From Protopterus annectens (lineage: Eukaryota > Chordata > Ceratodontiformes > Protopteridae): 64,000 nt of DNA. Position 1 is the first letter of the stretch; every line of letters starts with the position of its first letter. Position numbers and translations under genes: made by a program. The stretch spans positions 1,020,330,527-1,020,394,526 of the forward strand of contig NC_056726.1 of the NCBI RefSeq assembly GCF_019279795.1, given 5' to 3'. Below are positions 1 to 10,895 of the stretch, piece after piece. A model generated the notes under the pieces. The model saw only the letters and a list, made by a program, of their open reading frames with translations. It ran no database searches and was not told the origin of the DNA.

Positions 1-46
1 TGAGAAAAAACGATTTTAAAATCTCTATCTATGTATACACATATGC

Positions 47-48
<2 letters not shown>

Positions 49-114
<66 letters not shown>

Positions 115-137
115 CATATCTCAATATACATACGTAT

Positions 138-205
<68 letters not shown>
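49..205. repeat. (AT)n microsatellite, interrupted
   Basis: Two long runs of alternating A and T are separated by a short CATACATATC-type interruption near 111-140. The open frames through it (TYIYI-type repeats) are not genes. Confidence 0.97.
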
Positions 206-540
206 TCCTTTTTAGTTCCACATATGTATACACACAGTAACGTACTGCTGAACATCCATTACTGTATAACCTACTTGTACATTGCACTACAACCTACATT
301 GCTATGTGCACATAGCTACCTTCATATACATATGCATGTAGAGCCTTCAGTGACAGTTGCAGTATGCCCCCGCCCTATGCACATCTTCATATACATAGAT
401 ATGGACCAATAACACATCTGGAGGGTTCACAGTATGTAGACTATTATAGTAGTACTTTACATTACATGTGTTTGTTGCAGCTGTTTTTGTAGGCTTGCAG
501 TTACTTGGCCTGCTGTCAGCCTCTTTGCTTTGTTGTTACA

Positions 541-564
541 GGTTTTTTTTTCTTTCTCTTTCTC

Positions 565-633
<69 letters not shown>
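541..633. repeat. (TTTC)n/(TC)n microsatellite
   Basis: A polypyrimidine tract grades from TTTC repeats into pure TC repeats. Both strands stay open only because the tract is low complexity. Confidence 0.97.
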
Positions 634-635
<2 letters not shown>

Positions 636-1914
636 CTCCAGCTGAAAGTATTGCATGTGTGGACTGGGAGTACAGGATGCTTTTGTAGGTATCTGCACAT
701 GTCCATGTGATAGCCTCTGCACCAATTGTTAGCCAGCATTTACTAATTGCATGCAGCCTGTTGTGTAGTGATTGCAGTTCTCACTGTGATTACAGACCTG
801 TGCTATAAAAAGGTCTGTTAGGTAGGCGTAGCCCTTTCAGATTATCAGGGTGGGGACCATGCTGGTTTGCTGTGGACACTGTTCTGTGAGTGTAAGGGTT
901 GGTATGTCTCTCATATTTCAGGCTGTGTTGTAGAAACTGCAATGCATGTTGTTCTGTAAGCTGAGTATTCCTTCCTCCAGTGTCCTCTTCTCCGTGTGTA
1001 TGTAAACTGACACCTATGACTAGTAATACTGTGTATATGGGTGTGTGTGCTTTCCTGTGGGGATTGTGGTGCAACTGGTATATAGCAGTGGCTCTTGAAA
1101 TCTGTTGCTATGGCTTCAATGTTTGGCCTTTACATTCACTCCTTGTATGCCTGCTAGGTGTCTTTCCTGTAATGTGTTGCTATGGCTTTCCTATTTTCCA
1201 TTTACAGTCACAGCTTGTAATACTTGCTAAATATGTTTGGGCAGCAATTCCCTATGTGTTTGTTGTGGTAGGGTGTTACTGCATGCAGTGTGGTCTGGTC
1301 ATGGTGTGGGCCTTGACACTTACAAGGGTATTTGATCATGTTGGTGAGCAGGCCTCAGATACTCTCAGGTGCATCTTTTATCAGCCTCATAGAATGGTAC
1401 ATAGCAGTGGGATACTCCAATGCCATATTCTGATATTCTGCAGTTGTGACTGTGGGTTATTTCAAGCATATGTATTAGTACACCATTTGTGATGTGCAGG
1501 TGGTGCATACCTTCAGTCATTCATAGTTACCATTGCATGTGTAGTTACACCTTTCTGCCTACTGTTAGTACATTTGACAGGGTGTCAGTGGGGCACAGTT
1601 GGCATTTGTTTTCACATCAGGGACATCCCTGTAACTCAGTCACAGTTGCTATGTCTGATCTCTTAACTATTGAACTATGGCAGTGTTTATCCTGCTCTGA
1701 GTATGTGTGTGGCTTGCCAGATGCTACTTTGACATTATTACCTAGTAGCTACCAACTAGCATGACTGTTTCTCAGCACACAGTACAATTTTACAAATCCA
1801 CTAGATTTGACAGTAAATATACATGACATGCTTCGTGTACTAGACTTGCTATATTCCCTTTACATTAATTCCTACTGTTTTATGATATATTTCTTTCAGC
1901 ACAATGTTCGTGTA
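634..1914. other. No gene recognised
   Basis: A plus-strand frame of 170 codons (980-1,492) is Cys/Val/Leu-rich and matches no family I know. GCTATAAAAAGGTCTGT near 801 resembles ATGATAAAAAGGTCTGT near 9,226, so this may be old repeat DNA. I see no RNA gene or clear repeat boundary. Confidence 0.5.
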
Positions 1915-2000
1915 TAGCAGTCGTGGCTTAGTGGTAAGTCATGCAGACTAGTGTTTCCAAGGTCGTGGGTTCGAGACTGAGGGAGGTATTTTATTCTGCT
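1915..2000 (+). repeat. tRNA-derived SINE head or tRNA pseudogene
   Basis: A box A-like TGGCTTAGTGG and a box B-like GGTTCGAGACT lie about 35 bases apart, as in the internal RNA polymerase III promoter of a tRNA. The flanks do not close a good acceptor stem and a longer AT-rich body follows. A SINE head or tRNA pseudogene is therefore more likely than a working tRNA gene. Confidence 0.55.
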
Positions 2001-2035
2001 GCTGAGAAAACCACAGGCCTTGTCATTCAGAGTGA

Positions 2036-2200
2036 CTAAGGCACTTTTAAGCAGTTGTAAGCGGGTTAGCGCTGGTTTGCGTGGAGGTCACGCATGTGCA
2101 CTGCCGCTTAGCTTCACCCACACATGCTTAGCTAAGCGCACAGAAGCGCGCACCCGCTTACTACTGCTTAAAAGTGCTTACTCTTGCGCACACCCGCGCT
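2036..2200. repeat. GCTTA-rich foldback (possible Harbinger-type MITE)
   Basis: Arms of about 28 bases (near 2,038-2,066 and 2,150-2,180) are inverted copies built on GCACTTTTAAGCAG. The loop carries more GCTTAGC motifs. The same sequence, inverted, recurs at 55,944-56,080, and similar motif clusters adjoin Harbinger genes at 51.4 kb and 63.4 kb. The superfamily link is inferred. Confidence 0.55.
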
Positions 2201-2639
2201 ATTTTCTTTTAAAGAAAAGAAAATGGGGAGATAGGAAAGTGGTGAAAAAGGGGGCACAAAGAGGGTAGGACAGTAGGAAAACAAGCTTGGGTTTTGCAGG
2301 AGGGATGTAGGACAGGCCCATAGCTGCCCATTTCTTCATCAGCAACAGCTGTGCATATGTTAGTAATTTGGTGGGAAATTTGAAACCTTCCACCCCTGAG
2401 AGAGGTGTGAGGACAACAATAATATTTGTTGTACAGCCAATTGTAATTGCCAGTTTACATGTCCAGCAGACATGTGTGCAAAATGGGCAGCTATGTATGG
2501 GTCATAATTTTTTTGTGGGTACAGAGTGCCCTTTTTTTTTTTTTCAGGTGAGAGTGGTATGTCAGGTACGGGAGGTCGGTATAGCTGGGGAGGTAGGTAG
2601 GGGAGGTTAACAGACAAGACAAACAAGACGCATACAGGG

Positions 2640-3156
2640 GTGGTGTATGACACATGTGGGGGTGTTACACAATTGATGGGGATGGATGTTTGGATATCTC
2701 GAGCCCATGAGCCCACAGATGGCAACAGTGGAACTGAGATCCCCACCCATGGGCAGTTGCCACTGTGCCTTCACTGCCCAGGATGGGGCTGTGCTGGGGG
2801 CTGTGTAGGACGGGCAGCAGGCACACCCGTGAGTTGTGCCACCCATGCCTCAAGCTGGTGTAGGGGCCCAAGCACAGCATGCCGGATCTCCCTACACACC
2901 ACAGTCCGGACACTACGGAGGGTGAGTGGATGTTCTCCTCCGGCCACACTTACAGAGGGGGGATGAGCCCCATCCCCTGCAGCACTTCCACATGCAGGTG
3001 GCACAGGGCCACCGGAGGTGGGTCCGGCCTGGGCACTACTGCCAGGTGCACTCGCCAGCTGAGGTGGGAGAGGTGGGTCCGCTGGAACCCGCCTTCCCTG
3101 TCGTCCTATGTTTTGCATTATTTAGTGACTTGGGAAGGTGGGAGAAGTTTCCCATT
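2640..3156. other. GC-rich segment with open minus-strand frame, unassigned
   Basis: This stretch is clearly more GC-rich than its surroundings and runs into the assembly gap. A minus-strand frame of 115 codons (2,771-3,118) is Pro/Ala/Gly-rich, then contains an Arg/Leu-rich stretch (VRTVVCREIRHAVLGPL). It could be the C-terminal part of a Harbinger accessory protein or a host exon. I cannot identify it, and the missing bases to the right hide any continuation. Confidence 0.3.
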
Positions 3157-3656
3157 NNNNNNNNNNNNNNNNNNNNNNNNNNNNNNNNNNNNNNNNNNNN
3201 NNNNNNNNNNNNNNNNNNNNNNNNNNNNNNNNNNNNNNNNNNNNNNNNNNNNNNNNNNNNNNNNNNNNNNNNNNNNNNNNNNNNNNNNNNNNNNNNNNNN
3301 NNNNNNNNNNNNNNNNNNNNNNNNNNNNNNNNNNNNNNNNNNNNNNNNNNNNNNNNNNNNNNNNNNNNNNNNNNNNNNNNNNNNNNNNNNNNNNNNNNNN
3401 NNNNNNNNNNNNNNNNNNNNNNNNNNNNNNNNNNNNNNNNNNNNNNNNNNNNNNNNNNNNNNNNNNNNNNNNNNNNNNNNNNNNNNNNNNNNNNNNNNNN
3501 NNNNNNNNNNNNNNNNNNNNNNNNNNNNNNNNNNNNNNNNNNNNNNNNNNNNNNNNNNNNNNNNNNNNNNNNNNNNNNNNNNNNNNNNNNNNNNNNNNNN
3601 NNNNNNNNNNNNNNNNNNNNNNNNNNNNNNNNNNNNNNNNNNNNNNNNNNNNNNNN
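3157..3656. other. Assembly gap (500 N)
   Basis: Exactly 500 undetermined bases, which suggests a placeholder size. The Gypsy integrase frame runs straight into its right edge, so the rest of that element may lie in it. Confidence 0.99.
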
Positions 3657-4324
3657 TGTGTCAAATATTTGTCCCACTCCCTCTTAAACTGGCCTGCAAA
3701 TGCCTATAGCATAGACTTGGGTGTAGAGTTTAAACTCTCAAGAAGGCCAGTATTCTGGGGATGGTAGGGGGTGGTCTTTAGGTGCTTCAGCCCACAGTAC
3801 TTCCACAGACAAGCCAGCAGGTCTGACATGAATTTGGCACCTCTTTCAGTCAGTATTTCTTTTGGGAATCTTACCCTGCTGAAAATCACTAACAAAGCAT
3901 TTGCCACCTTTTCTGCCTCAGTGGAGGACAAAGCAACTGCCTCAGGGTATCTTGTAGCATACTCTTCTACCACTAGGATATACTTTTTCCTAGTGGAACT
4001 TAGGGTACTCAGAGGCCCCACAATAGCCATAGATACCCTCTGAAATGGCTCCTCAATCACAGACAAAGGCATCAAAGGAGCTTTCACCTTGTCTCCTGCC
4101 TTGCCTACCTTTTGGCACTGCTTACACATCCTGCAGTACCCTGTTACATCTCTGGAAATTCCCGGCGAATAGAAGTTCTGCATAATACGTCTCTTTGCAT
4201 GTTTTATGCCAATATGACTTGCAAAGGGACTATCACGGGCTATGGCTAGAAGTGCCAGATGATAGGTTCTAGGCACTACCAACTGCTGTATTCTCTCACA
4301 CTCTAGCCCTCCCTCAGGGGTCAA
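3657..4324 (-). pseudogene. Gypsy-type integrase remnant, continues into gap
   Basis: This encodes most of a retroviral-type integrase, which inserts the cDNA copy of an LTR element into the genome. The N-terminal zinc-binding H2C2 motif is visible (SHIGIKH, then CRMCKQC). The core follows with IVGPLSTL, ATRYPEAV, ILTERGAKF and YHPQNTGLLE. The acidic triad is damaged: the first Asp, normally just before IVGPL, is Ala, and the second, normally in LTDRG, is Glu. The Glu of GLLE remains. A TAG interrupts the frame near 3,709, after which integrase-like sequence (AFAGQFKREWDKYL) continues to the gap. The frame shifts by one base relative to the upstream protease segment near 4,320. Homology is clear and activity is not expected. 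Confidence 0.9.
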
Positions 4325-5104
4325 CTCTCTGTACAGTAATCATTGGTCCCATTATACAGATTTCCCCCATTACCTTGAACATCAGGTGCCTCACTAGCTA
4401 CCTCTCTCAGGCCTTGTAATGTAGGGTCTGAGAGCTTTGACTGTCTCAAATATCTCTTAGTAACCCTTCTCAGCTCCCCTTCCACAGGAAGTCTGGGATC
4501 CTCTGACAGCAGTGCCTCACTGTCAGCCACTGTACTACTACTCACCTCTGCCCTTACAGTCACTCTGTCCAAGGGAACATCAATACCCACAAGCAGCTGT
4601 GGCTCACCTTCAGTCTCACTGCTACAGGGTAGCTTCCTTCCTGAAGTAACCATCTCACCAGTCCTGGCAGCAAGTGTGAGGTCTATCTGGGTCTCCCCCA
4701 GACTAGCAGACCCATGTACTTCTCCCCAGGCCTGACTGAATGTAACTGCATGAACGCATGGTGCTGTATTATCAAAATTGTTCCCTATCAGGGATATCCT
4801 CAAACACACCTACTTGATGGTTTCCTTTTCCACCCTCCCAGTCAAGGTGAACCCTAGCCAAAGGTATTTGGAATGGGGTCCCTCCACAAGCTCTGACTGG
4901 GGTAGACTGCCCAAGCAAGTAGTGCTCCTCTGTAACCATTGCAGGCTTCACAATGGTTATGTCAGAGGGTGTCTCTCTCTTAGCACTGGTCTCTTTGCCA
5001 TTCACTAAGATAGGATATAACCTCTTATGGTAGTTTGGTACCCTTGTTGTCTCAAGATAACCTACTGTTGGCATTTTGTCATTCCCACTTACTTGCTGTC
5101 CCAC
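4325..5104 (-). pseudogene. Gypsy aspartic protease and linker remnant
   Basis: Two overlapping frames (5,104-4,772 and 4,809-4,321) cover a region between Gag and integrase. LYPILVNGKE followed by PSDITIV is typical of the retroelement protease active-site loop, where a D-T-G triplet is expected. Here it reads E-T-P, so the catalytic Asp is lost. The second half (LPVEGELRRV, DPTLQGLREV) resembles the linker that precedes the integrase zinc finger in vertebrate Gypsy elements. No reverse transcriptase or RNase H lies between protease and integrase. A frame change falls near 4,790. The gene is broken. Confidence 0.75.
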
Positions 5105-5935
5105 CTTTTGTTCCCCACCTTGCCTCTGTTGACATCTATATGCTACATGACCTCACTGTCTGCATTTAAAACATTTAACCCTAGGTCCAAGATGTGTACC
5201 TGGACTAGTGGCTTCCCCTGCTACTAGCAGATTCTTTTGGAGCAGTCTGGGCTGCCCACCATGGGTTCCCTTAGACCCATGAGCAGCACTGGGTGTCCCT
5301 TTCCTGTGCAGGGATTCCCTATTTGCTAGGTATAGGTCTCCTTTCTTTCCCAACTCATCTGAAGTAGCACATTGCCTATCAGCTAACCAGATCCTCATGT
5401 CCTCAGGCAAAGTGCTAAGGGCTTGTTCCCTCACCAAAAGGTCTGCCAGCCCTTTGAAAGTGGTGACCTGACATCCACTCACACACCTATGAAAATAAGT
5501 GCTTAGTTCAGCAACATATTCATACACACTTTCATCTGCCTTGCATCTATGCTCATGAAAGTTTTTCCTATAAGCTTCAGGTGTTAGCTTAAAACGTTCT
5601 AGCAAACAATTCTTTACAGCATTATAATTTAAAAAGTCACTGTCAGAGAGTTTGGACAGAACAGTTACAGTGTTACCATGGAGTAAGGGGATCAAGAACT
5701 GTACCCAGAGCCCTTGGTCAACATCATACTGATTACATACCCTCTCAAACATATGAATGAAACTATCAAAATTATCCCCCTCTGTAAATTGTGGAAGAAA
5801 TTTACTGACCTTTGCTGCCTCTGGAGTTTGGTTACTCCCTTCCCTATTACCTCCATGACTCTGGCAAAGAGTCAACATCTCCTTTTCATGTTGCCTCTGC
5901 CTCTCTTTCTCCAGCTATGCCCCCTTCTGCCCAGA
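5105..5935 (-). pseudogene. Gypsy Gag with SCAN-like domain and zinc knuckle
   Basis: The main frame (5,878-5,153) encodes a capsid-like protein. LPQFTEGDNFDSFIHMFERV opens the capsid region. Then FLNYNAVKNCLLERF and LTPEAYRKNFHEHRC, with an Arg/Glu/Leu-rich helical stretch after it, resemble the SCAN-related Gag of Gmr1-like elements. A CCHC zinc knuckle for RNA binding follows (CFKC, H, C with spacing 2-4-4), but a TGA falls inside it near 5,150. Upstream, the frame stays readable to about 5,935 apart from one TAG. In such elements Gag packages the RNA into particles. Inactive as it stands. Confidence 0.8.
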
Positions 5936-6840
5936 CTATACGGTATTAACACCTGCCACCAGCCAGTACTTATTAGCTACTAATAAGGCCCTTCCCAAAA
6001 GGTGACCAATTCTACTGTGTAATGTTACTATTATCCAAATGGTAAATGTGACCAGAACTTCTTTAAGGCTATTTAGGAGTGGCCTATACAGTGTCACCAA
6101 ATACATGCATGTACTCAACAGCTTAAATTATCTCTACACAAAATCAACCACAATTAAAAGCTTTAAAAATATTTAATAATAAATAATAAAAGCCCACAAT
6201 AATACTCATTAACTCATCACTGTGACAATAGAGTTCAAAAACAGAGGAAATATTTTAAAACAACATTGCAGGACACTATCACATAAATATAGAAAACATC
6301 TAGACTACTCTTGCTATTCCTATCTATCTCTAAGAGACTGTATTCTAAAATAACTTACTTACAGAGCAAGTTAAGTGCTAGAGATGTTGTCAGATCAGAA
6401 GACAAATACAAAATGCCCTCTCTTTATCTCAGAGATAGTTCTTAAATTGATAATACACATTACTGCTGAATCATTTCAAATTACATCATTCTTGTCACTC
6501 TGCTGAAGTTCCCAGGCTAACAGAACTTAAACTTCAACATTTCTTTGTGATATGCAGCTGCCAGGAAGTCATAGAGCATCCTGTCTCTTAGCTTGAGATC
6601 ACACAGAGTCATAAAATTCTTTACTTATCAGCTTATTTTCTTAGAGTTTTGCAAGTTAACTCTATATGTCCCAATTTTCTGCTATGAAACCATACATTAC
6701 ATAGGCATAGAGTTTATACACATTTCTCCTTTTCTTACCGCAGTGTGCACTGTGCTTACATTTTTGAAGCTCAGTACAACATATAGTTTAATCATAACAT
6801 ATAGGTCATTTTACATTTGTAAAACAAGCCTGTGGATCAT
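5936..6840 (-). repeat. Probable Gypsy leader and LTR
   Basis: This lies immediately 5' of Gag on the minus strand. A TGG-initiated stretch (TGGTGGCAGGTGTTAA, near 5,952-5,968) looks like a primer-binding site, and AT-rich non-coding DNA follows. I could not fix LTR ends because the second LTR is not in the window, so the extent is a guess from position. Confidence 0.35.
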
Positions 6841-6857
6841 TTTAATATTTATAATGA

Positions 6858-7200
6858 CATTTTATTTTATTTATTTATTTTACATTTGTTAACCGGGCTA
6901 GTCTAGCTGGATATATTTCCATTTTCAGTAGAGGCCCGGGGAGAAAAGCTCCACATATAGAGATAAACAGATTACAGACTGGTAGGACTTAGACAAGGAA
7001 TATTGTTATCCAAACAAGAGTAGAAGTTAAAAATTTCTAGACAATCTAAATGCGATCATAGTGAATATTATTACATAGTTTAAAAACAGGAACAAAAAAT
7101 TTAAATACCAAGGACAGAGAAATGTACATTGTAACCAAAAGGAAAGGAGTTTAACTATCTGGATAATCTAAAATAACATCATATTGAACATTTACAAAAT
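6858..7200 (-). repeat. Retroposon 3' tail, (AAAT)n-ended
   Basis: The plus strand shows (TTTA)n, then ACATTTGTTAACCGGGCTAG and a block ending in CCCGGGGAGAAAAGCTCC. The reverse complement of this block recurs at 44,012-44,101 with its own (AAAT)n tail. Weaker relatives start at 55,838 and 58,178. The shared end and tail indicate a LINE or SINE family that I cannot name. AT-rich DNA to 7,200 may be its body. Confidence 0.65.
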
Positions 7201-7215
7201 TCTATCTAGCTGGGC

Positions 7216-7600
7216 TGACAGAGTCACATTTCTCACACAATGATGTAACATTAGGGAAAAAACACACCCCTGCCAAGTATTGAACCCAGGACTCTATGAA
7301 CTACAGTCAGAGCAACACACCATTAGGCAAACTCAGCTGTGGAGAATTGGTGCTGTTCTTGTAAATATATCATGCAGTACAGTGATGTCACATTAGGGAA
7401 TAAAAAGACATCCCTTCCACATATTGAACCCAGGACCCCCTGAACTACAGTCAGAGCAACACACCACTAGGCCAACTCAGCTGTGGAAAGGTACTGATGT
7501 TCTTGTAAATATATCATGCAGTACAGTGATGCAACATTAGGGAAAAAAAGACACCCTTGTCAAATATTGAAACCAGGACCCTCTGAACTACATTTCAGTG
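7216..7600 (-). repeat. Three tandem copies of a tRNA-like SINE unit
   Basis: Three units of about 130-145 bases share a block with ATTGAACCCAGGAC, ACAGTCAGAGCAACACACCA and TAAATATATCATGCAGTACA. Read on the minus strand, the unit holds a box A-like TGGCCTAGTGG and a box B-like GGGTTCAATA. A diverged single copy lies at 56,107-56,245. The third unit is truncated where the next SINE begins. Confidence 0.7.
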
Positions 7601-7617
7601 CTAGGGGGTGGGAGGAT

Positions 7618-7755
7618 GGCATAATGGTTAAGGTGTTTGCCTTAAAAACAAAAGGTGCAAGGTTCGATTCTCGCCTGGGGTAAGTGGCTAGGCTTAAAAA
7701 TGGCCTGCAAAGGCAGTTAGCCTAGTACCAGCCTATGAACCTATACCAGTAGGCC
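7618..7755 (+). repeat. tRNA-derived SINE with LINE-like 3' tail
   Basis: The head has box A TGGCATAATGG and box B GGTTCGATTCT. The tail carries GGCTAGGCTTA, TAGCCTAGTAC and CTATGAACCTAT in the same order and spacing as the 3' ends of the CR1-like LINE copies in this window. A second copy is at 50,103-50,232. A shared tail is the usual sign that the LINE enzyme copies the SINE. Confidence 0.85.
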
Positions 7756-10276
7756 AAGTCAACTCTGTACATTTACTGGTGTTTTTATGAAGATATCCTG
7801 CTTACCAGTGACACTAATTCTACATATAATGTGATAAATGACAGAGTACTTGGGCCTGTGATGCAGACACTGAACCAGTACACAGCCAAAGACATGTTAG
7901 TGGATTGACGGGAGGCCTATGATATCAGGTACAGCTGACAACTGCACAGACTATTGCAGAATGTCCACAGTTATGTCTCCTACTTATGGCATGGTTGTCA
8001 TCAAAGGTATTGTGTGTGCTGAACTACTGGCAAGGCAGTGCAGATTGATTTTACAAAAGCATGACAGACAGGTCAGTGTCACATGTCATAGACATCCAAA
8101 CACACATGTTCATGCCAATCCTGTGTAACACACTGAATGCATGTGCATATGACTTACAACTACACCTCCCTTAACAATGACTCAGTAGCTCTATTTGTTA
8201 CACTCCTAGCATGTCTGACATCAGGACACCCACAGTTCAGGCCCACAATCCAGTCTGTTGCATGACAACTACATGCTTGGCAATACAACCTAGAAATAAC
8301 TGAGCCCTGCAATGTCCAGCAGAACTGGTTGCTGCTACCACAGTCACTGCCACCCCATTAGCATGTCAAAGGCTTGGAAGGTGGGACACATGTCACAAAT
8401 ATGAATACATGTTCTAAATATCCCCTACCACTCTCTGGATGTTACTACTACTTATCATATGTGCCAGAGGCACATGCCTCACCTGGCCTGTTATGGGTAC
8501 CCTCACCCTGACCATGCTGTGACATGAGAGCTGACACTGCTCCCTCACTGACATATACAGCTTGCTTTGCCCCAATGTCTTCACAATCCATGGTATGACT
8601 TCTGGCTAGAATGCAGCAGCTGTGGCCAGCTACACATGCAGCAGTATGTTCAGATACCTGATACAGATCTACCATACCTCTAAAACACCTAGAACAGGGC
8701 ATCCCCACAACACCCATACATAAAGGGTTGGAGGGGGAATTTCAGGTGATAGGGACATGTATCACACCCTACAAACATACACAGCTGATACACCAGCAAT
8801 CAACTGCAGCAGCATGCACATTCAGATAAAAATAATGTATGACACTCACATCTGCCTGTCTCCTTACTGAGCCCAACACACATTGTTAAACAGTAACCTG
8901 CCACAGAATCAGAAACTCTGTTAACAATGGCCAAACATACCATGCAAAACTGTAGACATAACACATCAATCCAAACAGTGAACAGTATTTCTACATACCC
9001 TCTGTGATGCTGTAGCTCCCACACCTCGATAATGTCCTCCTCACAGGCAGGAAAAGGGCCAAGACCTACATGAAGGCCTTAATTATAGGACTGTGTTCCC
9101 ATGCCATTGGCTAATATCAATGCAACCCAGCTGTTTTGCATGCTATTAGCAAGTGTGAGTCATGGATTGGTGCGCAGGTAATCACCTGGTCATGAGCATT
9201 ACCTACAAAAGGTAAGTTGTTGCCTATGATAAAAAGGTCTGTAACTTTATTCATGAAGACAGACTGCAATTTCCAAGGAAAAATACCACTGGATTTTGGC
9301 TCACAAAGGAGTACAGCACTATACTAGGTACTGTATGTCATACAGTTAACCATGTAATGGAATGCAGATGGGTGGATGCAGTCATGGGAAATGGGAATGT
9401 CAACAGTAGGTCTCAACAACATATCTTGGAATGATCTGTTGCTGTTAGTCTGCTGTCCACCACCTACAGTTTTGCCTTTTGCCTCTGTCTACAATGACAT
9501 AGATTGCAGTTCTGGCCCCAAAGTCCCCCCATCAATGGTCATCCCACGTAGAAATGCTATGGGATTGTCTGTTGTACAATAGTGACAGTTGCTACTGGTG
9601 GATACAGCTGGTATATCGCATCATGTAGTGTCATGAGCTACTCTCGGTCTGGGAATGTCATACAGGGTTAGCTCAAACATTGTCCAGGTGTCCTTGACTG
9701 TTACTGATATACTCTGGCTAGCTCGCTGTGTACTTCACACGTGTATTTAATTGCCTGACAGCCATGGCTGGAATACCAGCTGACCCCCTGCAGCAGGACA
9801 GCAGGTTATAGGCAGTAGTAGTGGGGGGACACAGGCTCTGTCTCAGAAACAGTGTCTACATATTGACCATATGGTGTCAGGGAATGAATACAGTACCAGA
9901 TATTAATGTACCATTACTGTGTACTGAGGGGTCTGGCATGTCACAGACAAATTCCTCACACTCTGGGGACACCCATTACTTAATGCTGACATCTGTGCAG
10001 TCACAGATGGTTCAGAGCTTCAGAGAGCACCCTAGCCTTACCCGGTGTATAGTACTAGCAACATTTAATGGATGTAGCTGCACTGTATGTTGTTGAGACC
10101 CTGTCCAGAGTGTTCCTACTGTAGTCTGATTGTGTGTTGTGCATGGCATCAGTCAGAGGGTGTGGTCTGTATCATGCCTTTGTGGCACCTCACTTGTATG
10201 TGTGTGTGTTTGGGGGGGGGGGTCAGCAGACATTATAGTGCAGGAATTAATGTACTCATGTTGTCTTCCCTCACAG
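7756..10276. other. No gene recognised
   Basis: Short frames only. A minus-strand frame of 89 codons (8,448-8,717) is Cys/Gly-rich and unassigned. The TATA-like context near 9,226 resembles that near 801. The stretch is probably decayed repeat DNA, but I cannot name a family. Confidence 0.45.
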
Positions 10277-10895
10277 GTGGCGGGTTGGAGTGTGTCTCAC
10301 TCACAACCTGTCAGTGTCTCATTGGACTCTGGTGATGATGGTGGCCATAGTGAGGCACAGGTGGGGTTGTTGGATGCTGACTCTCTCCCATTGGTTGACG
10401 TCCAACTTTCACCATCAATGTCCCTGCACACAATCTGTATGCCCACAAATACACAGTCGCCAGCAGCCACAGATATCAGGCAGCCAGAGGCTGGTGGCAT
10501 TGAACAGGGGAGTGTGGCAACTATGGCATCTGTGACTGTAAAAACTAGCCATAGCCAGAGAGCTGGCAAGGTCCCACACAGGCAGATTGACAGGGATGCA
10601 CAAAGGAGGACTGCTGTCCATCCAGGACCTGTCAGAGTTGTCACAGCAAGTGTCACACGATGCGTGTTTCAGTCCATCATGGAGGCACAGGCAAGTTGTG
10701 AACAGTACACCAGATAGATGCTCAGGGTCATGGATGCCACACTGCCTGGCATGCATGACTTCCTCCATGGTATTGGTGATGTCTTACATCATTTCGCTGA
10801 TATAGTGCATAGATGCTGGGGTGAGACATTGTCAGTCCTTAACCATGCAATGTCTTTGCTGGAACAAGTGGTGGGAGTAGGGTGTTGAACACATG
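10277..10895 (+). pseudogene. Exon-like frame, possibly Harbinger accessory-protein C-terminus
   Basis: A good 3' splice-site pattern (pyrimidines then CTCACAG, ending at 10,277) precedes a frame open for about 145 codons. After one TAG at about 10,717, the same frame continues for about 60 codons. The first part is Ser/Thr/Pro-rich. Then come a basic stretch (RQIDRDAQRRTAVHPGP) and a helix-forming end (MHDFLHGIGDVLHHFADIV). This layout resembles the C-terminal half of vertebrate Harbinger Myb-like proteins, whose N-terminal domain type is seen at 63,697. No Myb domain is visible upstream. The family call is a guess from organisation and composition; exon status is plausible. Confidence 0.3.

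Noticed and set aside
980-1492. 170-codon plus-strand frame, hydrophobic and Cys-rich
   Set aside because: No domain or clear signal. Hydrophobicity follows from T-rich codons, and there are no splice sites or homologue I recognise.
1915-2000. Functional tRNA gene
   Set aside because: A and B boxes are present but acceptor and anticodon stems do not close.
2879-3767. Long frames across 3,157-3,656
   Set aside because: They pass through 500 undetermined bases, so their openness means nothing. A YLVTWEG stretch beside the gap looked chromodomain-like but is too short to support.
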